The position numbers were made by a program, and so were the translations under genes. Below are positions 25,437-34,798 of a DNA stretch of 64,000 nt, piece by piece; position 1 is the first letter of the stretch, and each line of letters begins with the position of its first letter. The notes beneath the pieces are model-generated. The model was not told the origin of the DNA. It did not search any database and saw only the letters and a program-made list of their open reading frames with translations. The stretch is from Hymenobacter sp. PAMC 26628. GTDB lineage: Bacteria > Bacteroidota > Bacteroidia > Cytophagales > Hymenobacteraceae. The stretch is taken from the NCBI RefSeq assembly GCF_001562275.1, contig NZ_CP014304.1:3162001-3226000 (forward strand), given 5' to 3'.

Positions 25437-25509
25437 ACCTGAGGGAATTAACCTGGGGGCCCTAAATCCAGCAATTAACAACGCACAACTAGCAACGAAC
25501 AACTAAAGA

Positions 25510-26379
25510 ATGCTCAGTCCCGAACTCCTGCACGCCTTGCGCAACCTGCCGCTAGCCGCCAAACGGGCGGCCGAGGGCTTCCTCGCGGGGGCCCACGCCA
25601 GCCGGCGGCACGGCGTGGGCATGGAGTTCAGCCAGTACCGGCCCTACCAGCCGGGCGACGACCTGCGGCGGCTCGACTGGCGCCTGGCGGCCCGCTCGGA
25701 CCGCTACTACCTACGCGAATCGGAGGTGGACACCAGCCTGACCGTGCACCTACTGCTGGACGCCAGCGCCAGCATGAACCACCGCGACGCCAACGGCCTC
25801 ACTAAGCTCGACTACGGCCGGCTGCTGCTGGGGGCCCTGGCTTACCTGGCCCAGCACCAGGGCGACGCCGTGGGCCTGACCATCCTCAGCCCCAGCGGCT
25901 TGCGCCACCTCCCGCCCCGGGCCGACGCCCGCCAGCTGCCGCGCCTCTACCACGCCCTCGAAACGGCCGACGCCGCCGGCACCTTCCCCGACGCGGCCAC
26001 GCTGGCGCCCCTCACTGCCCGCCGCCAACGGGCCCTGACGGTGTGCGTGAGCGACTTGTACGAGGACGACGGCGAAATTAACCGCCTCCTCAAGCGCCTG
26101 CGCGCCGTGAGCGGCGAAGTGCTGCTGCTGCACTTAGTGGCCGACAATGAGCTGACCTTCAACTACCGCGGCGCCGTGACGCTGCGCGACCTCGAAACCG
26201 GCCAAACCCTGCAAATCGACGCCGACCAGCAGCGCGCCGCCTACCAAACCCAACTGCAAGCCTGGCTGGCCGACACCGCCCAAGCCGCCCGCCGCCAGGG
26301 CTTCGACTACCACTTGCTGAACACCGCCGCGCCACTCGACGGGGCCCTGCGCGAGTTTTTGCGGCGCCGGGCAAGTTGA
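25510..26379 (+). CDS. DUF58 domain protein (vWA-like MoxR partner)
   Basis: 289 residues from ATG 25510. The DUF58 signature is clear: HGVGMEFSQYRPYQPGDDLRRLDWRLAARSDRYY, followed by a vWA-type metal-binding motif LLLDASASM (Asp-x-Ser-x-Ser), and VCVSDLYEDDGEI. DUF58 proteins work with MoxR ATPases, and in Bacteroidota these loci also encode BatA-type membrane proteins, as here. No signal peptide; cytoplasmic or membrane-associated. A second, diverged DUF58 gene is at 61431. Confidence 0.92.
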   Translation: MLSPELLHALRNLPLAAKRAAEGFLAGAHASRRHGVGMEFSQYRPYQPGDDLRRLDWRLAARSDRYYLRESEVDTSLTVHLLLDASASMNHRDANGLTKLDYGRLLLGALAYLAQHQGDAVGLTILSPSGLRHLPPRADARQLPRLYHALETADAAGTFPDAATLAPLTARRQRALTVCVSDLYEDDGEINRLLKRLRAVSGEVLLLHLVADNELTFNYRGAVTLRDLETGQTLQIDADQQRAAYQTQLQAWLADTAQAARRQGFDYHLLNTAAPLDGALREFLRRRAS

Positions 26380-26383
26380 TTAT

Positions 26384-26464
26384 TGTCATTCCGAACGAAG
26401 AGAAAAATCTGGACTACTTCCCCGCCCAGTTGAATTCAGATTCCTCTCTTCGTTCGGAATGACA
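26384..26464. repeat. Dispersed hairpin, family C (single copy seen)
   Basis: The arms TGTCATTCCGAACGAAGAG and CTCTTCGTTCGGAATGACA are perfectly complementary over 19 bases, with extended imperfect pairing toward an AATCTGGACT/TTGAATTCAGATT interior. It has the same architecture and position (between operon genes) as family A but an unrelated sequence. Confidence 0.88.
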
Positions 26465-26498
26465 GCTGAACAGCCAAAACCCATAACAACAAGAGAAT

Positions 26499-28046
26499 TT
26501 GCTCACCTTCACCTCCCCTTCTGCGCTGCTGGCTTTGCTGGGTCTACTGGTGCCGCTGGCCATCTACCTCTGGAACCGGCGGCCAGGGCCCGAGGTAGCG
26601 GTGGGCAGCTTGCGCTGGCTGGCCGCGGGCGCCAACCGCCGCCTGCGCAACCTGAAGCCCGAGCAGCTGGCGCTGCTGCTGCTGCGCGCCGCCGTGCTGG
26701 GGGCCCTGGCGGTGGCGGTGGCCGGCCCGGCGTGGCGGCAGGCGCGCCCGGCCGGCCGCGGCCAGGTGCTGGTAGGCCCCGAGCTGGCCGGCACCCCGGC
26801 GCTAGCCGCCGCCCGCCCAGGGCTCGACTCGCTGCGCCGCCGCGGCTACGCCCTGCGCTGGCTGGCGCCCGGCCTGCCGGCGGTAGCGGCCGATTCGCTG
26901 GGCCGCTACCGGGGCCCGGCAGCGGGTGACTTTGCCTGGGCGCGGGTGCAGCAGGCGGTGGATTCGTTTCCCGGGCAGCCGCTGCGCGTATTGGTAGCCA
27001 GCACGTTGCGCGGCTTGCAGGGGCCCCACCCGCCGCTGCCCGCTGCCGTGCGCTGGCAGCTGCTGAACCCGGCCGTTCCAGAAGCTACTTGGCTGGCCGA
27101 AGCAGCTGGCACCCCCGATAGCCTGCGCCTGCTGGTGGGCCGCAGCATCGCCACCCAAACCACTTTCCTGACGCTGGCCGTGGCCCGCCCGGCCGGCGGC
27201 GCGCCGCTGCGCGCGCCGGGCCTGGGGCCCCTGCGCTACCTTACCGCCGCCGACGGCACCGGCCAGCTGCGGCCCGATTCCGCCGCCCAGGGCCCCGGCC
27301 TCGCCGTGGCGGGGCCCCTGCGCGCCGTGCTGTACGCCACGCCCGGCCACGCCGAAGAGGCCCGCTACCTGCGGGCTGCGCTGCAAGCGGCCGCCCTGGG
27401 GCTGGCCGTGCCGTTGCAGTTGGCTACTACCACGGCCGCGCCAGCCCCAGCAGCCGGTGTTGAATGGCTGTTTTGGCTTTCCGATGCGCCCGTACCGGCT
27501 GCTTGGCGGGCCGCGGCGGCGCGGGGCGTACACGTGTGGCAAGCCGCCGCGGGGCCCGGCGCCGCCGACACTGCCCGGTTGGTGGCCCCGGCCGCCGGGG
27601 CCGCAGCCGTCGCGCTGTTTCGGCGCGCCCAAGGGCCCGCGCTAGCCGGCGGCGCACCGCTGTGGGCCGATGGCCGGGGCCGGCCGGTATTGGTGCGGCA
27701 AGCCGTGGGCCAGGGGGCTTTGTACCAGCTCACGACCCGCTTGCAACCCGCCTGGAGCGAGCTGGCTGATAGCCCGGCCTTACCCGCCTTGCTGCTGGAA
27801 GTGCTCCGCCCCGGGCCCGCGGCCGATGCCCCGGCGGCCCTCGACGCCCACGATCAGCGTCGCTTCGACCCTGCCCAGCTGTCCGTCGCCCTGGGGCCCC
27901 GAATAGCGGCTAGTAGCCTGCCCGTCACCGCTTTTACTTTCGCTGATTTGCGGCCGTGGCTGGTGCTGCTGGCCACATTGTTGTTCGCCGTGGAGCGCTG
28001 GGTGGCCCGGCGCACGGCCGCCTCATCCTCAACTTCCGCCGCATGA
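26499..28046 (+). CDS. BatA-type membrane protein (aerotolerance regulator N-terminal domain)
   Basis: 515 residues from a TTG start (MLTFTSPSALLALLGLLVPLAIYLWNRR). The N-terminal domain has the BatA-like pattern: a first helix, the WNRRPGPEVAVGSLRWL turn, and a second helix (LALLLLRAAVLGALAVAVAGPAW). The large periplasmic part is Ala/Gly/Pro-rich. A C-terminal helix (LRPWLVLLATLLFAVERWVA) closes the protein. No vWA metal site is evident, unlike full BatA. It overlaps the next gene by ATGA, indicating translational coupling. Confidence 0.85.
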   Translation: MLTFTSPSALLALLGLLVPLAIYLWNRRPGPEVAVGSLRWLAAGANRRLRNLKPEQLALLLLRAAVLGALAVAVAGPAWRQARPAGRGQVLVGPELAGTPALAAARPGLDSLRRRGYALRWLAPGLPAVAADSLGRYRGPAAGDFAWARVQQAVDSFPGQPLRVLVASTLRGLQGPHPPLPAAVRWQLLNPAVPEATWLAEAAGTPDSLRLLVGRSIATQTTFLTLAVARPAGGAPLRAPGLGPLRYLTAADGTGQLRPDSAAQGPGLAVAGPLRAVLYATPGHAEEARYLRAALQAAALGLAVPLQLATTTAAPAPAAGVEWLFWLSDAPVPAAWRAAAARGVHVWQAAAGPGAADTARLVAPAAGAAAVALFRRAQGPALAGGAPLWADGRGRPVLVRQAVGQGALYQLTTRLQPAWSELADSPALPALLLEVLRPGPAADAPAALDAHDQRRFDPAQLSVALGPRIAASSLPVTAFTFADLRPWLVLLATLLFAVERWVARRTAASSSTSAA

Positions 28047-30339
28047 CGCCCACTGCTTCCGTTGCCGAAACGCCCGCGCTGGCCGCGTCGCGCCACCAGC
28101 TGGGGGCCCTGGGCCGCCGCTACGCGCTGCGCCGGGCCGCCGCCTTGCTGCTGCCGGCGCTGGCCGGGGCCCTGCTGCTGGCCGGCCTGGCCCGGCACTG
28201 GCCCGGCGCCACGTGGCCGCTGGCGGGCCTGGCAATCATTATATTAGGCTTTGCCGCGTGGCACCTGGCGCCGCTGGGGCCCCTGCCCGCCGCCGCCGTG
28301 GCCCGCCGCCTCGACCGCTGCTACCCCGCCCTCGAAGACAGCACCGGCCTGCTCCTGCTACCCACCGAAACCTGAGCTTGCTGGAGCAATTCCAGCAGCA
28401 GCGCGTGGCCGGGCGCTTTACGCAACTTGCTGAGGGCAAAGAACAATTGTTGCCCGTTGACTTCCGCCGGCCGGGCCTGCTGGCCCTGGGGCTGCTAGTG
28501 GCCGGGGCCGCCGCCTGGGCCTGGCCAGCGGCGGGGCCCCAGGCGGTAGCGCCGGCCGCCGTACCTGTGCACTTCAACGCGCCGCCGGTCCGGCCGGGGG
28601 CCCCCGCGCCGGCCCGCCTCCTCGAAACCCAGCTGCTGGTGACGCCCCCGGCCTACACCCGGCGGGCGGCGTTTGCCCCGGCGCAGGCGTCGTTTCGGTG
28701 CCCGCAGGGAGCACGGGTGCGCTGGCGGGTGCGCGTGAGCCGGCCGGTGGCCGGTGGGGCCCCGGTACTGGAGATGGGCGGGCGCCGGGTGGCCTTCCGG
28801 CCGGTGGCGGGCGCGGCCAATATGTTTGAGGCCGAACAGGTTATGAACGCCTCGGCGCTGTACCGGCTGCGGTTTGCGGGCACCGTGTCCGACGACTACG
28901 CCATCGACGTGCAGGCCGACCAAGCGCCCGCGGTGCGCATCCTCACGCCCAAAGCCTACACGCTGGTGCCCGCCCGTGGGGCCCGGCCCGAGGTGCCGGT
29001 GCGCGCCCTGCTGCGCGACGACTACGGGTTGAGCCGCGCCGAGCTGGTCATCACCGTGGCCCAGGGCGCGGGCGAGGCGGTGAAATTTCGCGAAGTGCGG
29101 CGCGACCTGAGCACGGCCCTGGGGGCCCTGCCGGCGCAAGCCACGGTGGGCAGCCTGCTCAATTTGAAGCAGTTGGGCCTGACTTATGGCGACGAGCTGT
29201 ACTTCTACATTTCGGCCCGCGACAACAACGGCCACAACGCCCGCTCCGACGCCTACCTGGTGCAGTGGCAGGACACCGCCCAGGCCGCCGGCGTGTCGGG
29301 CCTGATGGGGGGCCCCAAGGTGGCCCCGGCGTATTTCCGCAGCCAGCGCCAGCTCATCATCGACACCCAGAAGCTGCTGGCGGATCGTAAAAAACTCACG
29401 CCAAGCGAATTGACCAGCCGTGCCAACGAGCTGGGAGCCGACCAGCAGGCGCTGCGCCTGCGCTACGGCAAGTTCATGGGCGAGGAGCTGGAGCCCGGCC
29501 TGGGCGTGACGGCGGGCCCCGAAACCGAAGCCCAGCCCGCGCCCCGCGCCGAGTCGCACGCGCCCATTGCGGAGGACGACGACACGCCCGCGCCCGCCGC
29601 CGCGCCGGCCGCGGGCCACGACGACCACGACCACGAGGCCAGCGCGCCGATGGGTGGCAACGCCTCACCCACGGCCGAAACCGACGCCCTGCTCCAGCCC
29701 TACATCCACAAGCACGACGACGCGGAAACCGCTGATTTCCTGGAGCCCGCCGTGAAAACCAAGCTGCGCGCCGTGCTCGACCAGATGTGGGCCGCCGAGC
29801 TGCGCCTGCGCACCGCCCAGCCCGCCGCCGCCCTGCCCTACGAGTACCGGGCCCTGCGCCTGCTCAAGCAAGTGCAGCAGCAAACCCGCGCCTTCGTCAA
29901 GAAAGCCGGCTTCGCCCCGCCGGCCGCGCCCGAGCCCAACCTGCGCCTCACCGGCGACCTGAAGGGCGCGGCCGCCCCGCATTTGCAGGCGCAGGTGCCC
30001 GCGCCCGCTGCCCAGCCCGCCGTGCGCGGGGCCCTGGCCTGGCTGGCCGCCAGCGCCGCCGGCCAGCCCGCCCGCCCCGCCGACGCCCGCCTGCTAGAGT
30101 CCGCCGGCGCCGCCCTGGCCCAGGCTGCCGTGCAGCAGCCGGGGGCCTACCTCGCCGCCCTGCGCGACCTCCGCCGCTTGCTCAGCGACGTGCGCGCCGC
30201 CCGCCCGCCCTGCCCCGACTGCCGCCGCACGGTGGCCCGCGCCCTCACCGACCTGCTGCCCCCGCCCCCGCCCGCCGACGCGGCCCCGCCTGCCCCCGAC
30301 CGGCTGGCGCGGCGCTATTTCCAGAATTTAAGCCGTTGA
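28043..30339 (+). pseudogene. Large membrane protein of the MoxR/BatA locus, broken by a 1-nt frameshift (DUF4175-like)
   Basis: Starts at ATG 28043, overlapping the BatA-type gene. The first frame encodes two membrane helices and runs to a TGA at 28373-28375 (LLLLPTET). The next frame continues without a gap in sense (LSLLEQFQQQRVAGRFTQLAEGK, then a third helix and a long periplasmic region) to 30339. Adding one C in the CC at 28371-28372 would fuse them into a protein of about 765 residues. The long part has beta-rich segments (LLVTPPAYTRR, DDYGLSRAEL, YFYISARDNNGHNARSD) and a coiled-coil region as in DUF4175-like proteins of such loci. It is either a real frameshift or a homopolymer error. 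Confidence 0.82.
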
Positions 30340-30343
30340 TTGC

Positions 30344-32149
30344 TTGGCCATTCCTTCCCCGACGTTGATTTATAACGGCCTGGCCGGCGCGTGCCTGCTA
30401 CTGGGCCTCGGGCTGGTGGCGGCCGCCTGGCGCCGCCCCAGCCGCCGCCAGCGCGGCCTGCGGACGCTGGCCGGGGCCCTGGCGGCGGCGGCCCTGTGGC
30501 TCGCGGCCTACCCGCCGCGCCGCGCCGTGCCCGCCGCCCGCGCCGAGGCCATCGTGCTGACGCCCGGCTACCAGCCCGATACGCTGGCTCAGCTGCGGCG
30601 CCAACTCGGGGCCGGCACGCCCGTGTGGCGCTACGCCGGGGCCCCAGGCCCGGCCGGCGCCCGGCCGCTGGGCAGCCTGCTGGCCCTGGCCGAGCAGCGC
30701 CCGGCTTTGCGCCGCGTGCACGTGCTGGGCCAGGGCCTGCCCGCTGCTGCGCTGCCGCAACTGGGGGCCCTGGCGGTGCAGACGCACGTCGCGCCGGCCT
30801 TTTTGGGTTTTGCCACGGCCACCTGGCCACAACTTGTGCGGCTGGGCGAGCCGCTACTCGTGGAAGGCACCGCGGCCACGCCCGCTGGGGCCCCGGCGTG
30901 GGTGAGCCTGCGCGCCGACGGCGCCGGGCGCGACTCGGTGCGGGTGCCGGCCGGTGGCGGGCCGTTTCGGCTGCGCTACCAGCCCAAGGCGGCCGGGCTG
31001 GCGCGCTACCAGCTGGTGCTGCGCCAAGCTGGCCACGCCGCCTGGGCCGAGCCGGTGCCGCTGGAAGTGGCCGCCGCGCTGCACCCGCCGGTGCTGCTGC
31101 TGAGCGCCGCGCCGTCGTTCGAGTTTAAGTTTTTGAAGAACCACCTCGCCGGGCAGCCGCGGGCCGTGGCCGTGCGCACGGGCGTGAGCCGGGGCCTGAC
31201 GCAAACCGAATTCCTCAACCAGCCCGCCCAGGCCCTCGACCGCCTCACGCCCGCCCTGTTGGCCCGCTACGCCGTGGTGGTGGCCGACGCCGGCACGCTC
31301 GCCAGCCTATCGGCCGCCGAAAGCCAGGCCCTGCGCGGGGCCCTGCAAGCCGGCCACCTGGGCCTGGTACTACTGGCCGATGCCGCGCCGCTGCCCGCCG
31401 CCACGCCCGCGCGGGCCGATTTTGCCGTGGTGCCGCGCCCCGCGGCGGCGGTGCCTCAGTTGCTGACGTGGCCCGATGCGCCCGCGGCCGTGCGGGCCCC
31501 GCTGCCCGCCACGCTGCGCCCCGGTACCGCGCTCCAGCCGCTGGTGCAGGGCCCCGGCGCGGCGCTGGTGGCCGCCAAGCGGCGCTTCGGGCTGGGCGCG
31601 GTGGTGGTGTCGGTGGTGCCCGAAACCTTCCGCTGGGCCCTGCAAGGGCAGGACGCCGTTTATGCTTCGTTTTGGAACCGGCTGCTGGCGGCGGCCACGC
31701 CGGCCGCACCAACCGCCGCCACCTGGCGCGTAGCCACGGCCTGGCCCAAAGCGCAGGAGGCCACGGTGTTGCAGCTGGAAACGGGCGCTTTTCCAACTGC
31801 GCCGCCCACCGTGCATGCGCTGGCTGGGGGCCCCAGCGTGGCCCTGCCGCTGCGCCAAGACCCGCGCCTGCCCGAGTGGAGCACCGCCGTGTTCTGGCCC
31901 GCCGCGGCCGGCTGGCACCAAGTGCAGGGCCCCGGCAAAACCAGTTTTGCGTTCTACGTTTTCGGGCCCGACGACTGGCAGGGCCCCGCGGCCCGGCAGC
32001 GCCAGCTGGCCGCCGCGCAGCGCGCCAACGCTGCTCCCGCCGCTGCGCCCACCACGGCCAATGAGGTGCGGGAGTCCTGGCCAGCGGGCTGGTTTTTTTG
32101 CCTGTTCCTGCTGGCAGCGGGGTACTTGTGGTTGGAAGAGAAGCTATAA
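30344..32149 (+). CDS. Large membrane-anchored protein of the MoxR/BatA locus
   Basis: 601 residues from a TTG at 30344 (another TTG at 30365 is possible), 4 bp after the preceding stop. Two N-terminal helices (GLAGACLLLGLGLVAAAW and LRTLAGALAAAALWLAAY) and one C-terminal helix (WFFCLFLLAAGYLWLEEKL) flank a long periplasmic region of beta and Rossmann-like character (VVVADAGTLASLSAAESQALRGAL; VSVVPETFRWALQGQDAVYASFWNRLL). This is the layout of BatA-operon membrane proteins with glutamine-amidotransferase-like domains. It closes the operon; function unknown. Confidence 0.8.
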   Translation: MAIPSPTLIYNGLAGACLLLGLGLVAAAWRRPSRRQRGLRTLAGALAAAALWLAAYPPRRAVPAARAEAIVLTPGYQPDTLAQLRRQLGAGTPVWRYAGAPGPAGARPLGSLLALAEQRPALRRVHVLGQGLPAAALPQLGALAVQTHVAPAFLGFATATWPQLVRLGEPLLVEGTAATPAGAPAWVSLRADGAGRDSVRVPAGGGPFRLRYQPKAAGLARYQLVLRQAGHAAWAEPVPLEVAAALHPPVLLLSAAPSFEFKFLKNHLAGQPRAVAVRTGVSRGLTQTEFLNQPAQALDRLTPALLARYAVVVADAGTLASLSAAESQALRGALQAGHLGLVLLADAAPLPAATPARADFAVVPRPAAAVPQLLTWPDAPAAVRAPLPATLRPGTALQPLVQGPGAALVAAKRRFGLGAVVVSVVPETFRWALQGQDAVYASFWNRLLAAATPAAPTAATWRVATAWPKAQEATVLQLETGAFPTAPPTVHALAGGPSVALPLRQDPRLPEWSTAVFWPAAAGWHQVQGPGKTSFAFYVFGPDDWQGPAARQRQLAAAQRANAAPAAAPTTANEVRESWPAGWFFCLFLLAAGYLWLEEKL

Positions 32150-32152
32150 AAA

Positions 32153-32192
32153 AGCCGCTGCCCGGCAACGGTAAAGTTACTGAACAGCGGCT
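32153..32192 (+). terminator. Possible terminator after the MoxR/BatA locus
   Basis: AGCCGCTG (32153-32160) pairs with CAGCGGCT (32185-32192) around a 24-base loop. It is preceded by a run of A but has no T run after it. Its position, between converging genes, suits a terminator; the long loop makes it weak. Confidence 0.35.
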
Positions 32193-32210
32193 GGGCTGAG
32201 GTGTGGGGCC

Positions 32211-33086
32211 CTAGAAATCCGTGGGCTCGCCGAGGTAGGCGAAGTCGTCGATTTCCTTGAGGAGGCCCTGGAATTTCTGGCGGGTCAGCTTGTAGGCAAA
32301 CGCGCCCAGCAGCAGGTGCACGGGCGGATTGGGCAGGCGCACGAGCTGGTACATGGCCTCGGCAGCCTTCACGGGGTCGCCGGCCTGGTTGCCGTCGCGG
32401 CCCAGCGAGGCTTTCAGGCCCTCGCCTACAGTAGCCTGGTAGTCAGCAATTTTGGTTTCGGTGTAGGTGGCCGAAACCCCGGCCCAGTTGGTGCGGAACG
32501 GGCCCGGCTCCACGTTGGTAACGTGGATGCCCAGGGGCCCCAGCGGCGCGGCCAGCGACTCGCCCAGGCCTTCGAGGGCGAACTTCGAGCCGTTGTAGAT
32601 GCCGGCGTGGGCCATGCCGATCAGCCCGCCCACGGAGGTGATGTTGAGGATGTTGCCCGATTTTTGCGCCCGCAGGTGCGGCAGCACGGCCCGCACCAGG
32701 CGCAGGGGCCCAAACACGTTCACGTCGAACTGGCGCTGCACTTCTTCCTCCAATACTTCTTCGATGCTGCCCAGCGAGCCGTAGCCGGCATTGTTCACCA
32801 GCACGTCGATGCGCCCAAAAGCGTCCACGCTTTGCTGCACGGCGGCGGCGATTTGCGCGGCGTCGGTGACGTCAACCAGTACGCCCAGGGCTTGGCCGGG
32901 GGCTTTTTTCGTGAATTCGTCGGCTTGCGCGGGCTGCCGGAACGTGGCCGCTACCCGGTCGCCTTTCTCCAGCAAGTACGTGGCCAGTGCCTCGCCCAAC
33001 CCGGTGGAGGCGCCGGTAATAAACCAATTTTTGTTGCTTCGAGCATGATAAATTTGCTTGAAATGGAAGCCGTAAGACGCTTCCAT
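32211..33086 (-). CDS. Short-chain dehydrogenase/reductase (SDR)
   Basis: 291 residues from ATG 33086. NAD(P)-binding TGASTGLG at 24-31, NNAGYGSLG at 98-106, catalytic Ser151, Tyr164 and Lys168 (YNGSK), and the PGPFRTNW loop. This is a classical SDR; the Arg after the second strand (ATFRQP) suggests NADPH preference. The 17 residues before the Rossmann fold are not typical, so the true start may differ. The substrate is not deducible. A family A hairpin lies upstream, and no co-directional partner is close. Confidence 0.9.
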   Translation of the reverse strand: MEASYGFHFKQIYHARSNKNWFITGASTGLGEALATYLLEKGDRVAATFRQPAQADEFTKKAPGQALGVLVDVTDAAQIAAAVQQSVDAFGRIDVLVNNAGYGSLGSIEEVLEEEVQRQFDVNVFGPLRLVRAVLPHLRAQKSGNILNITSVGGLIGMAHAGIYNGSKFALEGLGESLAAPLGPLGIHVTNVEPGPFRTNWAGVSATYTETKIADYQATVGEGLKASLGRDGNQAGDPVKAAEAMYQLVRLPNPPVHLLLGAFAYKLTRQKFQGLLKEIDDFAYLGEPTDF

Positions 33087-33146
33087 GGCCCGAATTGTTC
33101 GGCGGCAGCATCACCCACGTAGCCTCATAGGCAACCGATTAGCCAC

Positions 33147-33266
33147 CGGCCATGCTCCTCTAGGGTCCGCGCAGCCGCAGCATCTCTCCCGCTGAACTAC
33201 TCCAATCGGCTGGTTGGTCAGCGGGAGAGATGCTGCGACCGCGCGGACGCCAGATGCGCATGGCCG
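33147..33266. repeat. Dispersed hairpin, family A copy 7
   Basis: Outer arms CGGCCATGC.../...GCATGGCCG, then GTCCGCGC and CAGCATCTCTCCCGCTGA mirrored by TCAGCGGGAGAGATGCTG, around the AT-rich centre. It belongs to the same subtype as copy 2 (GTCCGCGC next to the GCATCT signature). It lies between two minus-strand genes. Confidence 0.9.
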
Positions 33267-33281
33267 TTTTATTTTAACAAC

Positions 33282-34544
33282 TTAATACGGATGGCTGGCG
33301 GTAGTTTCGGGGATGACCACGAGGTAATCGTAGCCCAGCAGCACGCGCTGCACGGGTTGGCCCACTACTAGCTTGCCCGCGCTGAGGGCCCGGCGGGCGG
33401 GGCGCAGGTCCACCACGTTCCAGGCGGGGCCGGTGGTTTGGTCGAAGAAGGGCTTCAGGCGCGCGTTGTCGGCGGCGGAGTAAGGGGCGGCTTGGTTGCT
33501 ACGGTCCAACTGATTTAGCGTACCCGCCCGCGTGCCTTGCTTGCCCACCACCTTCACGTGTAGCGACTGCTGGTTCTGGGCCTCGGCCAGGTCCTGGGCC
33601 AGGTTGCCCACGTCGTAAAACTCGCCGAACGTAACCGGGCTAAGGCCCCGCGCTAGGTGGTTGGCGCCGAACTTGAACAGCACCTTGGGCAGCGGTGGGG
33701 CCCCGGCGGCCTGGTAGGGCGCCAGGGTGCGCAGCAGGGTGCGGCGCATCAGGTTCAGGCGTTCCTGGTGGCCGCCGGTGCCATGGATTTGGCTCTGGTA
33801 AATCCGGTAGCTCAGCACGTAGTCCTGCACCATTTGCCGTACTTCGGGGCCCTCCCGGCGGGTGGCGGCCACTAGGCTATCAACGGCCGCGGGCCGCTGC
33901 TCGGTCATACTGGACCGGTTCTTTTTTTCCCGCGCAAAGGCCTGGCCCTGGGCTTGGTACACGGCGGCCTGACGTTGCAAATAGGCTTTGGCGGCCTTGC
34001 CCTTGGCCAGCGCCGCCAGCCGGGCGTAGAAGCGGCCGGCGGTGGCCGCGTACACCTGGTCGAGCCCTACGACCTGCACGCGCCGGGCCCGCAGCGTCCG
34101 AATCAACTCAAATTCCTCGGCCCAGTTGTAGAAGCACAGCGCCTCGGGATACTGCTGGCTGTGGGCCGTGGGCAGGCCGGGCTGGGCCGCCAGGGCCGTA
34201 AGCTCGGCGGCCACGTAGGGGTCGATTTCGGCCACGAACACCGCCGGCCGCAGCACCTGCGCCACGGCCGCCGTGAAGCCCGGCACCTGGGCCAGGCCGT
34301 GGTCTTCGCCCACGAGCACGAACTGGCTTTGCTGGATGCTCTGCTGCAACTTATCCCAGCCCGCGCCGGCGAACTGGGCCCCGGCGGGCACCAGGGGGTA
34401 CTGGTGCTGCCGAATGAGGCGCGTGAGGGTACTGTCCTGGGCGCGGGCGTGGCCGGCGGGCCACCAGGCCAGCAGCACCAGCAGCAGTGCGGGCAAAAAG
34501 CGAGAGCCCCCAGCGGGGACAGCGAGGCGCAAAAAAGGCGGCAT
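33282..34544 (-). CDS. Secreted protein resembling EreA/ChaN-like hydrolases
   Basis: 420 residues from ATG 34544 (MPPFLRLAVPAGG), preferred because it precedes a signal peptide (FLPALLLVLLAWWPAGHARAQ). The motif FVLVGEDHGLAQVPGF near the N-terminus of the mature part, with FVAEIDPYVAAEL after it, resembles the GExHG pattern of erythromycin-esterase and ChaN/TraB-type proteins. A central Lys/Arg-rich helical region and LFKFGANHLARGL follow, the latter also seen in such proteins. The reaction is unknown; a resistance role should not be assumed from this weak similarity. Confidence 0.65.
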   Translation of the reverse strand: MPPFLRLAVPAGGSRFLPALLLVLLAWWPAGHARAQDSTLTRLIRQHQYPLVPAGAQFAGAGWDKLQQSIQQSQFVLVGEDHGLAQVPGFTAAVAQVLRPAVFVAEIDPYVAAELTALAAQPGLPTAHSQQYPEALCFYNWAEEFELIRTLRARRVQVVGLDQVYAATAGRFYARLAALAKGKAAKAYLQRQAAVYQAQGQAFAREKKNRSSMTEQRPAAVDSLVAATRREGPEVRQMVQDYVLSYRIYQSQIHGTGGHQERLNLMRRTLLRTLAPYQAAGAPPLPKVLFKFGANHLARGLSPVTFGEFYDVGNLAQDLAEAQNQQSLHVKVVGKQGTRAGTLNQLDRSNQAAPYSAADNARLKPFFDQTTGPAWNVVDLRPARRALSAGKLVVGQPVQRVLLGYDYLVVIPETTASHPY

Positions 34545-34733
34545 GGGGCAGGCGAAGAGATGGTTGACGGGGCGAAGGTGCCCGGCCGGCCCAGCCCCCT
34601 GCAAAAATATTATCCCAACCGCCCCAAATTGGCTGTAACGCCGGGGCCCCCGGCCCGGTAACCGCGGCGGGCGGGTTGCTCCCGGGAAACCGGGCGTTGG
34701 GATAATAAACTACCGGCGGCGGTTCGACGCGGG

Positions 34734-34741
34734 TAGTTTTG
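34734..34741 (+). promoter_or_regulatory. Candidate -7 element (TAGTTTTG) upstream of the GIN-domain gene
   Basis: A perfect TAnnTTTG match 57 bp before the start at 34799. A TTGG some 30 bp upstream is a poor -33 element. The rest of the gap from 34545 is GC-rich with no gene seen. Confidence 0.35.
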
Positions 34742-34798
34742 GCCTGGCAACCACGTCCGCCGCTTTTCCCCTCCTTTCACCCTTTTACCTAACTATTT

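Noticed and set aside
33282..34544. Macrolide-resistance esterase
   Set aside because: Only a short GEDHG-type motif is shared; signal peptide and remaining sequence do not justify naming a resistance gene.
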